Shown one piece after another: positions 14,201-25,422 of a DNA stretch of 64,000 bases. The stretch's first letter is position 1. The number at the start of each line of letters is the position of its first letter. The DNA is taken from NCBI GenBank assembly GCA_027574665.1, contig CM050690.1, forward strand, positions 39,036,665 through 39,100,664, given 5' to 3'. The notes under the pieces are model-generated. The model was not told the origin of the DNA. It saw only the letters and a list, made by a program, of their open reading frames with translations, and searched no databases. The position numbers were made by a program, and so were the translations under genes. Source of the stretch: Rhynochetos jubatus (Eukaryota; Chordata; Aves; Eurypygiformes; Rhynochetidae).

Positions 14201-14720
14201 TAGCAGGCACAGGTTGGACATTAGAGATGTAGACCCTCCATCTGTGTCTTGCATATGCACATACAGACAGTAAATCTGCATTTTAACTAATTCTTATCTA
14301 TGTGGTGCCTCTAGGAGGATGTTTAAAACAATCTCCACATGTCTCTGCATCATCCTGAGCCTGAACAATACAAGTGAGGGAAACCAACAGGCACCTCTAT
14401 CAGCTGTCAGCCACTAATGAGAACCTCCCAGTGCGTAATGTGAAATAAATGTAAGCCACCTGTGCAAACCCTGGCTTCGAAGGGCACTTTGTAGGTGGGA
14501 GTCAGTCGTGGCTCTCACTGGAAACTGTGGAAATATCTTCTGAACCTTATGCATCTCTTCCGTGTCCACATAGTCTCTAAGATGCCCACTGTGGTTTGGC
14601 GTATCTGGTTTTGCCATCTCATGACTCTTTAGAAGAACTTACAGGTTTCCAATCAATGCCAAGAGAGCCCAAAAGGCCCACGGGCTGCAAAGTGCCAGTG
14701 TGGAGATGCAAATTGAACAT
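8253..14720. other. intergenic stretch, no gene seen
   Basis: About 6.5 kb of AT-rich DNA. Several open frames of 80-119 codons occur (for example minus strand 13,212-13,571) but none shows domain motifs or convincing composition. No repeat family was recognised. A 16-base direct duplication, TCTGAAAGAGAAAGTC, occurs in tandem near 11,877-11,909. Confidence 0.5.
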
Positions 14721-14725
14721 GCACC

Positions 14726-15560
14726 TGTGCTGGGTTCAGTTAGGAAAGAGTTAACTCTTTTCACCATGGCTGCTAGGCAGCTATATTCCTGGATGCTGAG
14801 GGCAGCACTGACAAAGTCTTATCTGGCACTGGGGAATGCCTGCACTGAATTCAAGGTCTTTCTCCGCTTCTGACCCTGCAGCTGCATTCCCAGCTCTCGC
14901 TGTCTCACTACAGGCAGTGTAGGGGACACCCAGTTCAGACAGCTGACCCAAACAGGCCAAGGAAGTATTTCATTCCATAGTACGACATGCTCAGGGCATA
15001 GGCAGGGAGGGGGCCCAGGAGTTATTACTCTTTCTCTCTTACTTTCTTTTACTCTTGTAGACTTGATAACACTTTCCTTGACTCCTGCGTTAGCTGCTTT
15101 GCTGACTCCTGTGCTGGCTCATTTGTGAGGGAGATGGTGGGTTGTTTAGAGTTCCTGGCTGCGCCATCGCTGATGGGATTCGCTCAGAATCTGCTGCGTT
15201 AGCTCCTGGGCTCCGGCCCTCGGTCTGCAGCTCTCGGGCTGTGGTCGCTCTCAGTTTGCGGCTCTCAGGCTCTCTGGCTCTGACTTTCACTACTCAGCAC
15301 CTGGTTGTGTATTGGTCAGTGGGTGGTGAGAAACTGTACCCTAATTGTATCATAAGTTTCATTTCCTATTATTTTAATTACTTATTAGTAGTAGTACCTG
15401 TATATATTGATTTAGATTTAATTAGTAAATAGTTCTTATCTCAATTTCATGAGCTTCCTTATTTCTTTTTCCTCCAATTCTCCCCCTCTGCTGGAGGAGG
15501 GGAGGGGGATTTGTGAGAGCGGCTTCGTGGTATTTTGCTAGCCGGAGTTAAACCATGACA
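14726..15560 (+). mobile_element. solo retroviral-type LTR, bird family, copy 2
   Basis: An 835-base solo LTR from TGTGCTGGGTTCAG to GTTAAACCATGACA, the same family and orientation as the copy at 5.2 kb. Flanks GCACC (14,721-14,725) and GCAAC (15,561-15,565) fit a 5-base target duplication with one mismatch. Compared with copy 1 its middle is longer and rich in CTCT/GGCTCT blocks (about 15,030-15,290), and the TATA-like site has decayed to CATAGGC. It ends about 1 kb upstream of the SLC24A2 CpG island, in the same sense. Confidence 0.8.
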
Positions 15561-15565
15561 GCAAC

Positions 15566-16539
15566 CCAGGCCTACCCAGACAATCCTTATTTGTCATGTG
15601 ATATCATATTAATAACAACTTTGTCCATGTGTTATCACTTAAGAAAAATCCTTACAGTTTTGTATTTTTCATGAAGCACCAAGTAGCAGTTATTTTGTTT
15701 GCCATGTGATAAAACCGGAGTTCAAAACGGAGAAGGTAGAGGTTGTAAAAATCAAAGTTATTCTTTAGCCCAAATAGACTGACAGTTTGCTGTTTACAGT
15801 AAACTTTTGCAGGACGTGAAAAGGATGTCACCGAAAGCAGAGCAGTGCTAGCGAGCTGTTCACTGAACGCTACTCCTCAGACCTCAACCACTGTCCCATC
15901 CAACCCATCTGAATCTCCCTGCTCTCGCCTGGGCTCTGCATTTTTCAAGGATTTCCGTGTGGAGGTCTTTCCCAGCCTTCTGACACAGTGAGGCTCTTCC
16001 TGGGAAGGCTGGCCTGCCTACACTGAATTACTTCAGTCTATCCATGGGTCACTGTTTTTCTAACGGCAGCACAGAGTAGGAGTGCCAGTGGTATTTCAGA
16101 CCCACAGCGCCTGTCTCCTCTAACGGATCTACAGCATGTAGCACCAGGAATTAGCTGTGAGGGATCTGCATTGTAACAGTTCCACAGGATTTAAAACTTG
16201 AAACAATTACTTAACGAAGCACGGTTTATTGGGGAAATAGCAATGTTGAATGATGGAGACCAAAATAGAAAGGGACGGTTCTGGCCATGAACTTCCCCTG
16301 TTTTCTAAGGTGTTCCATGCATATTTATTGGTCTCTGTGACAAGTTTGAAACGCAGTTTGAAGAAATTTCTGTTCGTAAGTTGATGATGATTAATAACTT
16401 TGCAGTGGACCTGTCGCTTTCCTTAACACCAAAACTAAAATCCAATGTCCCTCTTTTTCATTTCTGGATTTCCCTTTGGAATTCACTTGGAATAAAGGGT
16501 ATTTTGACTAGAAGACCTCTCCTTTTTAAATTTACCACA
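15566..16539. other. proximal upstream region of SLC24A2
   Basis: About 1 kb of unique-looking DNA between LTR copy 2 and the CpG island. It may hold proximal enhancers but I recognised no specific regulatory motif that stands out. No gene or repeat was seen. Confidence 0.4.
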
Positions 16540-17420
16540 GTCCCCGCCCGAGGCTTACGATCTTTGCTAGAAGCGCTGAATTTTACCTCAGTCAATCTCC
16601 ACCGGCTAAACCAAGAGAGAGTGTGAAACAAACAGAAATCCTCGCCATCCTTGTGTCACCACCGACACAAGGTGACAAGGGGGTGGGGGGGTGCCGCCTT
16701 GCGCAGCGACACCCCCGGCGGCCCTGGGCGGGGGCGGGCCGCCGCCTGCGCGGGGCGGAGCGGGGCGGTGCGGATCCCGCCGCCGCCGCCACCGCCCGCC
16801 GCAGACGGCGCGGCGAGGGGGCCGTGCCCGCCCGAGCCCATTCCCCTGCCCCTGTCCCCGCCGAGCGCCCGCGGGCCGGCGCGCAGCGCAGCGCATCTCC
16901 GGGTGAGCGTCGCCGCGTTGGCTCGGGCGGGGGTTGGGCTGCGGCGGTGCGGGGTGTCCCCTCCCAGAATGCCCGCCCCCCGTGGGTGGTACCCGGCTGC
17001 TGTGGGGTGCCCCGTGCCAGCCGGTCAGTGCCTCCGCGGCTGGCGCTGGGGGACCCTCCGGAGCTGGACCCTCTCGGAGAGGAAACAAAGTTTGTGCGGT
17101 GCGGAGGGGCGCGGAGCGGAGCGGTGCGAACTTGCGCTGAGTTAGGCGAGGCGCTGCGGCATTTCCGCGGGGGGGAGCGGGGCTGGGCTGCGCGGGGCGG
17201 CGGGGTGCCGGGGGTCGGCGGGGTGTGGCTGCGGGAGTTTCGGGGAAGGGACCAGCCCGGGCGCTTCTCCCGTCTCCCATTCCGGCGATCGGTAACGGTG
17301 CCGGGTGATGCCCCCCCCCCCCCCGCCCAGCCAGAAACGGCGCACGGTGGCTGCGGTGCCGTTCCGACGCCTTCCCCGCGTGATGTTTTTGGGGCAGTCC
17401 GGTGAGCGGTCACGATGGGG
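16540..17420 (+). promoter_or_regulatory. SLC24A2: CpG island, probable SLC24A2 promoter
   Basis: An abrupt block of very GC- and CpG-rich sequence in an otherwise AT-rich window. GC-box (Sp1-type) clusters occur at about 16,724-16,770 (GGGCGGGGGCGGG and repeated GGGGCGG). No TATA box is evident. The island starts about 1.9 kb upstream of the coding exon and in the right orientation to drive it. Long open frames here on both strands are typical of stop-poor GC-rich DNA and are not read as genes. Divergent transcription is possible but nothing in the sequence proves it. Confidence 0.8.
16770..16902 (+). other. SLC24A2: putative non-coding exon 1 of SLC24A2
   Basis: The sequence up to CTCCGG/GTGAGCG gives a strong consensus splice donor at 16,903, just downstream of the GC-box cluster. 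This is the natural end of a first leader exon. The 5' end is a guess because a TATA-less CpG-island promoter usually has dispersed start sites. Other GT donors exist in the island, so this one is the best candidate and not proven. Confidence 0.45.
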
Positions 17421-18792
17421 TGGAAAATAAAATACCCCCTCGGTGGTGCCGTGTCTTGCGGATGGAGTGTGTGCCTGTGACATGTTCTTAGTGTGGGAGC
17501 TGTTCGCAGAAATCGGGAGAAGCTGCACGTGACTTAATAACTTTTATGTAAATAACCGCGGGCGATAGTTGCAGCTCCGTGTTTGGGAATACAAAGCCGC
17601 CGATTAATAGGTTGTTCAGTGTTCTGCTGTTGCTACAAGTGACTTGAATAAGAGGTGTAACAAGGTATTTTTTGACGGTGATAGGAAGTACTAATAATCC
17701 CACAATTTAGAAACTGTTCTATGCCTCGTATCTTATAAAATGCAACTCGCTACGCATAATGCGCACGCAGCTAATTTCTACATGACATGTATTCTTCAAA
17801 TTCAGTAACCAAAGCACTGTTATTCTACAGTGGTTTTTTTGTTTTTTTTTTTTTCCTCTTTTAAAAGTACTGTTGGTCCAACATGCTCGGTTCTGACGTA
17901 CACGAATAGTCCTTCTCAGCATAGCTTAATTTCTCACCGTTACGTTTGTTTCAGGATCAACTCTTGTGTAAATTTATACTATTTTCTTAAGGATCTCTAA
18001 GAGGAGCACTTTTAAAAGATGCTTACCGCATAGGTATTCTTAGTAATTTCCCACGTTTATAGCTGATTGTGTGACATAAGCCAAAACAAAAGCAGAGGTG
18101 AATGAAAATTTTTTCCTAGTTAGTCCAAGCCAGTGTCCTAGGTCTGATCAGAAGAAAGCTGAGTTGTCAGTGCAAACTTGAGTCGATTATGCAGGGGAAT
18201 TAAAGAAACTGTGGATGTGTTATATCTTCGTTTTGATCCTGTTCCAACAGCGTAGTGTTTTACCTACGCATCGGTGACTGTTGCTCTGTGCATGCATAAC
18301 ACTTCAGTTATTACCGCCTCAGCTGCCTAAAGGTCTGATGAGGTGCTTGTTAGCACTTTGATTGCTTTTTCGTACATTATTGCCCCTGCATTTGGGATTT
18401 GGACGTTACATGATCATGGTGGGAAGTAATTACAGAAGGTAATAAACTTTGGTGTATTCCTTAAAATAGTAGTTTATTAATTTTTACGCAATATTTGGGG
18501 ACAGTTTTTACCTTCCACTAGGATTTTTTGTCAGCAACTGAGGCGAGCGGTGGCTCAGAGCCATATGAGAGGCATAAAAAGATCCGAGTATTGATAGACT
18601 GTTATGCACAGGGTTACTGCTGAAATGAATGTATCGTTGCTGTGTCTGCTGGGATGTGACAGGGGTTTATGTTGCAGTTGGTAATATTCTGCTTTAAATT
18701 CTAAATTTTACCTAGTCTGTAAAATGCTTTTTAGAAGCTCCTGGTCACATGCTGTTTCACTAATGTTAATAATACTTGTTTGTCCTCTTAAG
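16903..18792 (+). other. SLC24A2: intron 1 of SLC24A2 (proposed)
   Basis: About 1.9 kb between the proposed leader-exon donor and the coding-exon acceptor. The first 500 bases are still CpG-island DNA, with a 20-base-scale C run near 17,309. The rest is AT-rich, with an interrupted poly-T tract at about 17,826-17,854. No repeat family or other gene was recognised in it. Confidence 0.45.
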
Positions 18793-18796
18793 ACGA

Positions 18797-18853
18797 ATGA
18801 ATACTTCCTATGAAGAGTACTTCATTGTGGGAAAACGCATAAAGCACTTCTAA
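18797..18853 (+). promoter_or_regulatory. upstream ORF 1 in SLC24A2 leader (18 codons)
   Basis: An ATG four bases inside the proposed exon opens an 18-codon frame (MNTSYEEY...KHF) closed by TAA, 72 nt before the main start. It overlaps the second upstream ORF in another frame. It would be translated only if the acceptor at 18,792 is used. A role in damping or timing NCKX2 translation is inference. Confidence 0.45.
18810..18842 (+). promoter_or_regulatory. upstream ORF 2 in SLC24A2 leader (10 codons)
   Basis: The second upstream ATG starts a 10-codon frame (MKSTSLWENA) closed by TAA. It lies wholly inside upstream ORF 1 but in a different frame. T at -3 makes a weak start context, so initiation may be rare. 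Confidence 0.35.
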
Positions 18854-18873
18854 CCTCAAAGCTGGAGCAAAGT

Positions 18874-18894
18874 ATGAAGGAACAATCCATCTGA
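18874..18894 (+). promoter_or_regulatory. upstream ORF 3 in SLC24A2 leader (6 codons)
   Basis: ATG with A at -3 and A at +4 encodes MKEQSI followed by TGA, ending 31 nt before the SLC24A2 start codon. The A at -3 makes it the best-placed of the upstream starts by context. So short a frame so close to the main start would allow only inefficient re-initiation, if it is translated at all. Confidence 0.4.
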
Positions 18895-18925
18895 ATCCCT
18901 CAGCATCTCACACACAGAACACGAA

Positions 18926-19861
18926 ATGGCTCTTCAGAAGAAAACTCTTGCTGGTGTCTTGGAGGAGTGGTGTTTGGAGGAACCGCTGTTCGCTTGCAGA
19001 CGGCACCAGAATGTTAGGAAAAAACTGAGACTGGTACGAATTATAGGGCTTCTTGTCAGTGTAGTGGCCATTAGTACTTTCTCTCTTTCAGTTAGTGCCT
19101 TTTTCAAGATGGAACCACATAGCATGGCGTTGGCCAGCAGCCTAGATAGCCAAAAGGTGGTGCGTGGGCATCAAAGAACTCTGTTGGATTTCATGGAACA
19201 GAATGAAAACGACACTCCAGACCCACACACTTCTACGAAACATGAAGCTGAGCGCGACAATGCAACAGATGATCATGCCAAGGGAGAGTACCCTGAGGAC
19301 CTTTTCTCTCTTGAGGAGAGAAGAAAGGGAGCAGTGATCCTCCATGTAATTGGAATGATTTACATGTTCATAGCCTTAGCCATAGTCTGCGATGAGTTCT
19401 TTGTTCCTTCCTTGACTGTCATCACTGAAAAACTGGCCATATCTGATGATGTGGCAGGGGCAACCTTCATGGCTGCTGGTGGGTCAGCCCCAGAACTCTT
19501 CACTTCTTTAATAGGAGTGTTTATATCCCACAGCAATGTCGGCATTGGTACAATAGTGGGATCTGCCGTGTTCAATATCTTGTTTGTTATTGGAATGTGT
19601 GCTTTATTTTCTAGAGAGATCTTGAACCTTACTTGGTGGCCACTCTTCCGAGACGTGTCCTTTTACATCGTTGACTTGATCTTGCTAATCATCTTCTTTC
19701 TGGATAACTTAATCATGTGGTGGGAAAGCTTAACGCTCCTGACAGCATATTTTTGCTATGTGACTTTCATGAAGTTCAACGTTCAAGTAGAAGAATGGGT
19801 GAAGAAATTTTTAAACAGGAACAAGGTTGAGAAGGTAACAGCAGCAGATGCTGAAGGAAAG
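18926..19861 (+). CDS. SLC24A2: SLC24A2 (NCKX2) first coding exon, residues 1-312, partial gene
   Basis: Plasma-membrane exchanger that extrudes Ca2+ together with K+ in exchange for Na+ in neurons and cones. The exon encodes 312 residues, a little under half of the roughly 660-residue mammalian protein. A hydrophobic segment lies at about 36-60, followed by a hydrophilic extracellular loop at 61-133 with a glycosylation sequon at N112 (N95-D-T is followed by Pro and is poorer). The alpha-1 repeat runs from about 135 to 225, with GGSAPE ending at E190, equivalent to the cation-binding glutamate E188 of human NCKX2, and GSAVFNI at 212-218. Further membrane segments lie at about 244-260 and 265-281. 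Residues 120-300 are nearly identical to mammalian NCKX2 as I remember it, while the extracellular loop diverges. NCKX1 is less likely because its loop is far longer. The ATG has G at -3 and +4. The exon ends in phase 0 at GAAAG/GTTGGT. No frameshift or stop is present. Confidence 0.95.
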
Positions 19862-19906
19862 GTTGGTGAATTTTTAATTAGCATGTATGTAATAATGTCC
19901 TTGTAA
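19862..19906 (+). other. open read-through past the exon 2 donor (14 codons)
   Basis: The SLC24A2 frame stays open for 14 codons past the donor ([14 protein letters not shown]) before TAA. If intron 2 were retained or the transcript ended in the intron, a 326-residue truncated NCKX2 carrying only the alpha-1 half would result. No strong AATAAA follows closely; AATAAG near 19,948 is only a weak match. Confidence 0.3.
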
Positions 19907-22900
19907 GTGCTGAGCTTTTCTATATCATAAGGCTCCTAATATAGTACAATAAGCAATATTAAAAAAGTTCCGTGTTCTGCTAAAAGGTGTTTTTTAATCA
20001 GCCTGATGATAGGATTGAAAATGTAAAACGGGAGGCAGCCTTCTAGCAAATCAATAGCTTTTAACTCCAGAATGATCTTAATCACAAAGAAAGCAAGAAA
20101 AAATGCCAGCAAAAAGACATAAACCTTTACTCAGCATTTTGGCACATTGATGAGGTCTGAGATAGCTACTACTTTTTCCCTGAGCTTTTGGATTAAGCAG
20201 TAACAGTATCTGGAGAGGATCTGGTGACAAAATTTGGCTTTTTACAGGCTTCTAATGCACTTTCTTTCTCAAAAAAGCAAATCACTTAGAACTGCATACA
20301 AAGGTATTTTTATACGTGTTTTTCACCTACTGATGCTGACATACAATATTAACTTTCAGTTGTAATTAGTGGCAATTACATGAAAAAAGTCTCCGGAAAA
20401 ACAGTGACCATAGTGGCAAAAGACAGAGGGCCTTCTCTTTAAGGAGGATGGTTTCCAAATTCATTGTATTTGCAACTAAGCAAACTGATTTTTGACCTGA
20501 GCCCAAGGAGAGAAGGTAGTTTATGCACAGAAGAGGGCTCAGTGGGTCTTCAGCAATTATTACCATCTTTTAAACAGCTGTCTTCTCAAAGGAGGCAATA
20601 TTTAAGGGCCTTCTGAAGCTGAACCCATAAATACTTATGTATGTAGCAGTATGTTAATTGAGTGTTTAATACCAAAATTTAAATGTCTGGGTTTATATGA
20701 CAATTGGGTTATTCATGAGGTAAGGTTTTATTATCTAGTAATTATGCAGCATATCAGGGAACTGTTCACTGTTTTGTTTCTTTCGTTTAGCAGCCCCGTA
20801 TGAACAGTTCAGAAGAAACTCAATCCTCTGATACAAGTGTACAGGCATATAAACAGGAGGATAGAGAGACAGAGTGTATATAATTACAGGGAGAGGATAC
20901 CTGCCTGTAACTCACGCAAAACTCATGATTCTGCCTATATGCCTAACGTTGTAAGAGAGAGATTAATATTTTAGCAGTATGGCCGGGTGCTTTCAGATTT
21001 AGGACAAGCTACAAAAAAGTCCACCAAAAATAAAACCAGAAGATTCTCATTTTTTTAATGTTCTAACCAACTTTAACACCTATACACCTTCTTGTAATTT
21101 TGTATTTTCCTTTTAGTCCTGTTCCTTTTCCAAAATCACCATGCTCATCTTCATCTTTATTAAAATGCACAATTAGGATTTTATAAGAAAATGAAGAGCC
21201 AACACCAGCAAAGTATTTGTGCTAATGAATGAAGGGCTTCTTTAACTGCATTAGTTGATTTCTAAATAACGTGATCTTTCACACTGCATTGTGAGTACTT
21301 TTGACAGTTTGTGCTAAATGTGTGTAGTCATAAGACGAGACTATGGTATATGAAGCAAGCGTTTAATGCATCTTCACCTGTCTATAACCTGGAATTGAAG
21401 GAAATGTGAATCTGTAACAGGTTTTAAACAGTATTCAATATGAAAAACAACTGCATTGGGTTGTCCAGGCTATAGGGTGGGTTAGACTAGCTATATACCG
21501 TGGTAAATGCTCAGTTGTTTTCAACTGGATAGAAGAATAAATCACTTGTGAGCCACACCGAACCTAGTAAATGTGTAAAGTACTCTAGATGGACTTGATT
21601 TTAAAAAGATACCTTTAGAAGCATTCATTTATTGCTTGATATATTAATTACCTTTTCTTAGTGTTTATTCATCTTATAGGTGCACACAATTCAGATAAGG
21701 ATGAAAAAATCAGAAAACTGGCTACTTTTCCTTAAAACACAAGTTTTGCAATGTATGTTTCATGAAGCCGTTTTTCATGAATTAACTCAAATTTATTTAA
21801 AATGATAAAATTATGTATTTGTAGACCTTTGAGAGGTAGAGCAGGGATGAAAGAGATGCTCTAATTTTGTTGTGATTTAGCTAATACATATTTTCTGCTT
21901 CCCGGGGAACATAGCTTCTGTAGGTGTTAGACCCTGTGTTCCTTCTACGAGCCATACTGTAAAGACAGATTTTTGAATATTCAGCTATAACTTTTAAATT
22001 TTAACTCATTATGATTTACCTTACTATTCCGTTGAGCAGCATTTAGCAGGATGAATGAAATGGTTTTCTGACAGCCAGGATATCACAGATTATGTTCTTT
22101 GGAAAGAATCTCACTGAAGTTATGTGTAACTGTTGCTTTTTAAATTAAAAAAGAAAAACTAAAAACAAAGACATGTAGGCCCAAGCCTGATAGAAATGCC
22201 TAGGATTTTCAGCTTGGAAGTTATTGCCTAAAGCAAAGGATAAAATGTTTTTGTAGTCTGAGGTCCGGTGCCTATTAGTGAACGCAGTGTACATGGGTGC
22301 TTATTTCCTAACCAGTGGTGATTATCAGTATCACAGGAGTGATAGTCTTGGCTTTCGGTGGCAAGGGGTGCTTCATTTCTACAGTGTTAGCTGTTAGCCA
22401 GGATTGCTTCTAATAATCAAGGGTGTGCTATGTCAGCACAAAAGAAGATCGTATATAATCAAATTAGTATATCAAATACAGAATTTGCAATCACAGTTGT
22501 TTCTAATGGAAACTTTTTTACTCTTTTTTCCCCCACACTGTGGCAGAGAATTGCTAGGCAGCTCTCTGGAATTGGTGGGTTAATGTGTCTTGCAAGAACT
22601 TTATTTCTGGAGTGCATAGCAAATTCTCTTCTTTAACCAATATTCCTTCTGCCTATCTCTTGTTGATTCCGCTGTTGCCAAACTGGCAAATGTTCTGCTA
22701 AAAAAACGTGCCTGCTGTACTTATCTTTAGGACTTTGTGTTGTAATCTGAAAGCAGCTCAACAAAGTTGAGAGGTCTAAATAAGGCATCATAAAGCTGGA
22801 TAGTTGAAGGGTTAGGTGGCTTATTAACAAACAAGTATCAAAGAGTAAAAACCTGAGCAGATGAAAAACCTCTTGAAATACTAGAATGTATTTTAATGTT

Positions 22901-25422
22901 AATTTCAGTGGTTTTATTATTGGTCATACTGAAAGATTGAAGAAAGTTTTGCATTCTCAAGGACAGTATTTCCCATGAGAAACAGGTCTTAGACACAAAA
23001 TGGTTATTTTGCTTAGTTGTCATTTGCTCTAGATATATTCACTGGGTTGCTAGAATGCATATATATCTATAGATGTCTTTTAGATTCCTCTCTCTCTTCC
23101 CCATTTTTAATAATTAAAGCACTTTTTTGTACTAGAAAACTGTGAATAGTTGACTATTTTTTCTGTTCTTTAGTGGTCAGTCATTTGTACAAATGTGAAT
23201 GCAGACAGTCTGCTCCGTATGAACTCCATTGAGCTTCGCTATTTCCCTGAACAAGTACAGTCTGGGTTCTTAAAGGGTACAGGTTGAGAAAATCTGGTAG
23301 CTTGAATTTTGGCAACAATTGAGTGACACTGGTGAGGCCAGACTACAAGCTTTTTGCATTCAGAGTTCATGGCTTGTGTTGGCAAGGTCCTGTTTGAACT
23401 CTGGGTAGCCGTGCCCCACCTCACCCTCAAGGAAGCCTGATGGCAGTCTGATATTGACGAACTCCAGAGATCACTGTGACAAGGATGGAAAAAAGGTAGA
23501 AAGATGAAAAAGCAAGACAGCATGAAAGGACAGAATAAAAACCAGATGGCCGACTTCTACAATCTAGGGTGGCATATGGCATATGCAGACCGAGATGGGT
23601 CCCTGACAATTGACATCAAGCCTTGTGGGCTGCCCTGCTTGAGCACTGCATTAGGTAGTGTGATCCCACCACCAGACATGTCCAAAAGCCCTTTCCAGCC
23701 TGACTGGATCTGTGGCGTGATTTTTAGGTTTTATGTAGTTATTCTGCAAAGAACAGATGATTTTTTAGGACTGGGAAAGAAGCTTTGATATTAATTCTAC
23801 ATATTCTTCAGTTGATTGAAGATGTTTAAAAACAGAAGCTTGAAACTGAGTGTAATGGACAGGAAGAGGGAAATGGAAAAAGCTGAAGTACAAAGTTCTT
23901 AAAAATAAGACTGTTTTGACCTTCTGCTAAGGTTTCAGTCTTTCATTGATAATCTGTGCTGGTGAAGGCATGGTTGAATGTATTAGATCATGGTAAAACA
24001 TCATGTGAAGTTACATCTTCATTTTCAAGTACTTCTTTATTTTTTCTTTAATGTAGCATAGAGATCATTGCAGAAATACTTGAATCTGATCACTCAGTAA
24101 ATAACTCAAAACACTTCTGTTTGGCAACTAGGAGAACAGTATGTGGGTGGCACAGGGATATTGTGCAATGACATCTGTTTCAATGACAGTACCGTTTTGG
24201 ATAAATAGCTTATGCTATATACAAGACAGTTACATTTACACAGAACTGCATTTGGAAAATGAGCTATTTTTACCAATAAGACATAGTTTGACATTATTTT
24301 ATTGCCAAATTTGTTGTCTTAAGAAACCTGAATAGCTTGCGTGTGATATTCTAAGATCTATTCTGATCTCACGTGTTGCCACACTGTATTTAATGGCAGT
24401 TTCTGCATTCTAAATGAAAGGTTGTTAATAGTATTTTTTAGTACTTCTCTGCTTAGTGGCTATGTTAATGCTGTACACACACAGTCACTGGTGTAATGTA
24501 TGATCTAATATGTGTTTGTTTAAGTAAAAGCACAAATTACGTGTATGCTGACAGGGAAAACTGGAATCTGCAAAAGGTCTGCATTTGTAGCTGTTTTGGA
24601 CTTCTGAACAGTTTTTTTTCAGTTCTTATGTTGAATCCATGGACCCTGTAACTATAACTCTATCTTTAGAACAGCCTTTCTTCTACCACCAAAAGATACT
24701 TTAAAGCCGTGTTGTGTAGTTCATTGAGAGGTCAGAGTCTTATTCTACAGCCATTTCACACTTGGTCCACTTGTGGAAGCATGTGTGTGAATACAGATCT
24801 TTGAGTATCTGGATCTTGCATACCAATGCATGCAAGATGGTCTGTGTTGTTTTAGGTTTGTTTGGAACATATGCATCACCACTGGTCTTGTACCATGCTT
24901 TGCCCGGTTTGATGTTACGTTTTATCTGCTTTTATTATCTCAAAAGCTTTCAAAGTACTTACATGTTAACTATTCTACTCCAGTAGCAGTAACTTAGTTA
25001 ATTTGCTCTGAGTATTTAGCACTGTTGATTCAATTTAGGGCTATTACTGACATACCCAAAGGCTGATACTTTATATATGCAACCATTAGTACAGTGAAAT
25101 GGATATTATTCTCAGTTTATTTTAGTGCCTCTCAGTAATTTATTTACTATAAAGCAATGATTATAGTGGTTTTCACCACTGGAGTCTCTCAGTTTTGTAC
25201 ATATGTACTCTTATAATTAGCAGAAAGTGACAGCATGGAAATACAGTATAGATTATATGCTCCTAAATCACGGCCATCCACTAAGATTCACTAGGCAACC
25301 CATGCTAATTATGCTAGGAAAAGGAAGACTAGAAGTGCACCACCTTTAATTAACAGCAATGGGACAATATATCCATCAGTATATTTGGAAACGAAAAGCA
25401 TATGTAATTGAAAAGAATTCAG

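Larger units (their letters stand above)
18793..19861 (+). other. SLC24A2: SLC24A2 exon 2 (133-nt 5' leader plus coding part)
   Basis: Proposed exon limits. The acceptor AG is at 18,791-18,792, after a T-rich tract (TTGTTTGTCCTCTTAAG). The donor GT is at 19,862. The layout, with non-coding leader and first coding segment in one large exon, matches mammalian SLC24A2. The donor position is well supported because recognisable NCKX2 sequence stops there; the acceptor is chosen by motif only and could be misplaced. Confidence 0.7.

Noticed and set aside
15142-15432. A 96-codon open frame with repeated Ser/Leu/Arg text
   Set aside because: It lies wholly within LTR copy 2 and reflects its CTCT/GGCTCT blocks.
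16592-17413. A 273-codon minus-strand open frame, with other long frames on both strands in the same block
   Set aside because: Pro/Arg/Ala/Gly-rich translations with overlapping frames on both strands are expected from stop-poor CpG-island DNA; no domain motif is present.
23504-23788. A 94-codon plus-strand frame with possible CR1-like tail text near 23,690
   Set aside because: The match to CR1 (CCCTTTCCAGCCTGACTGGATCTGTG) is too short and the protein has no recognisable family.
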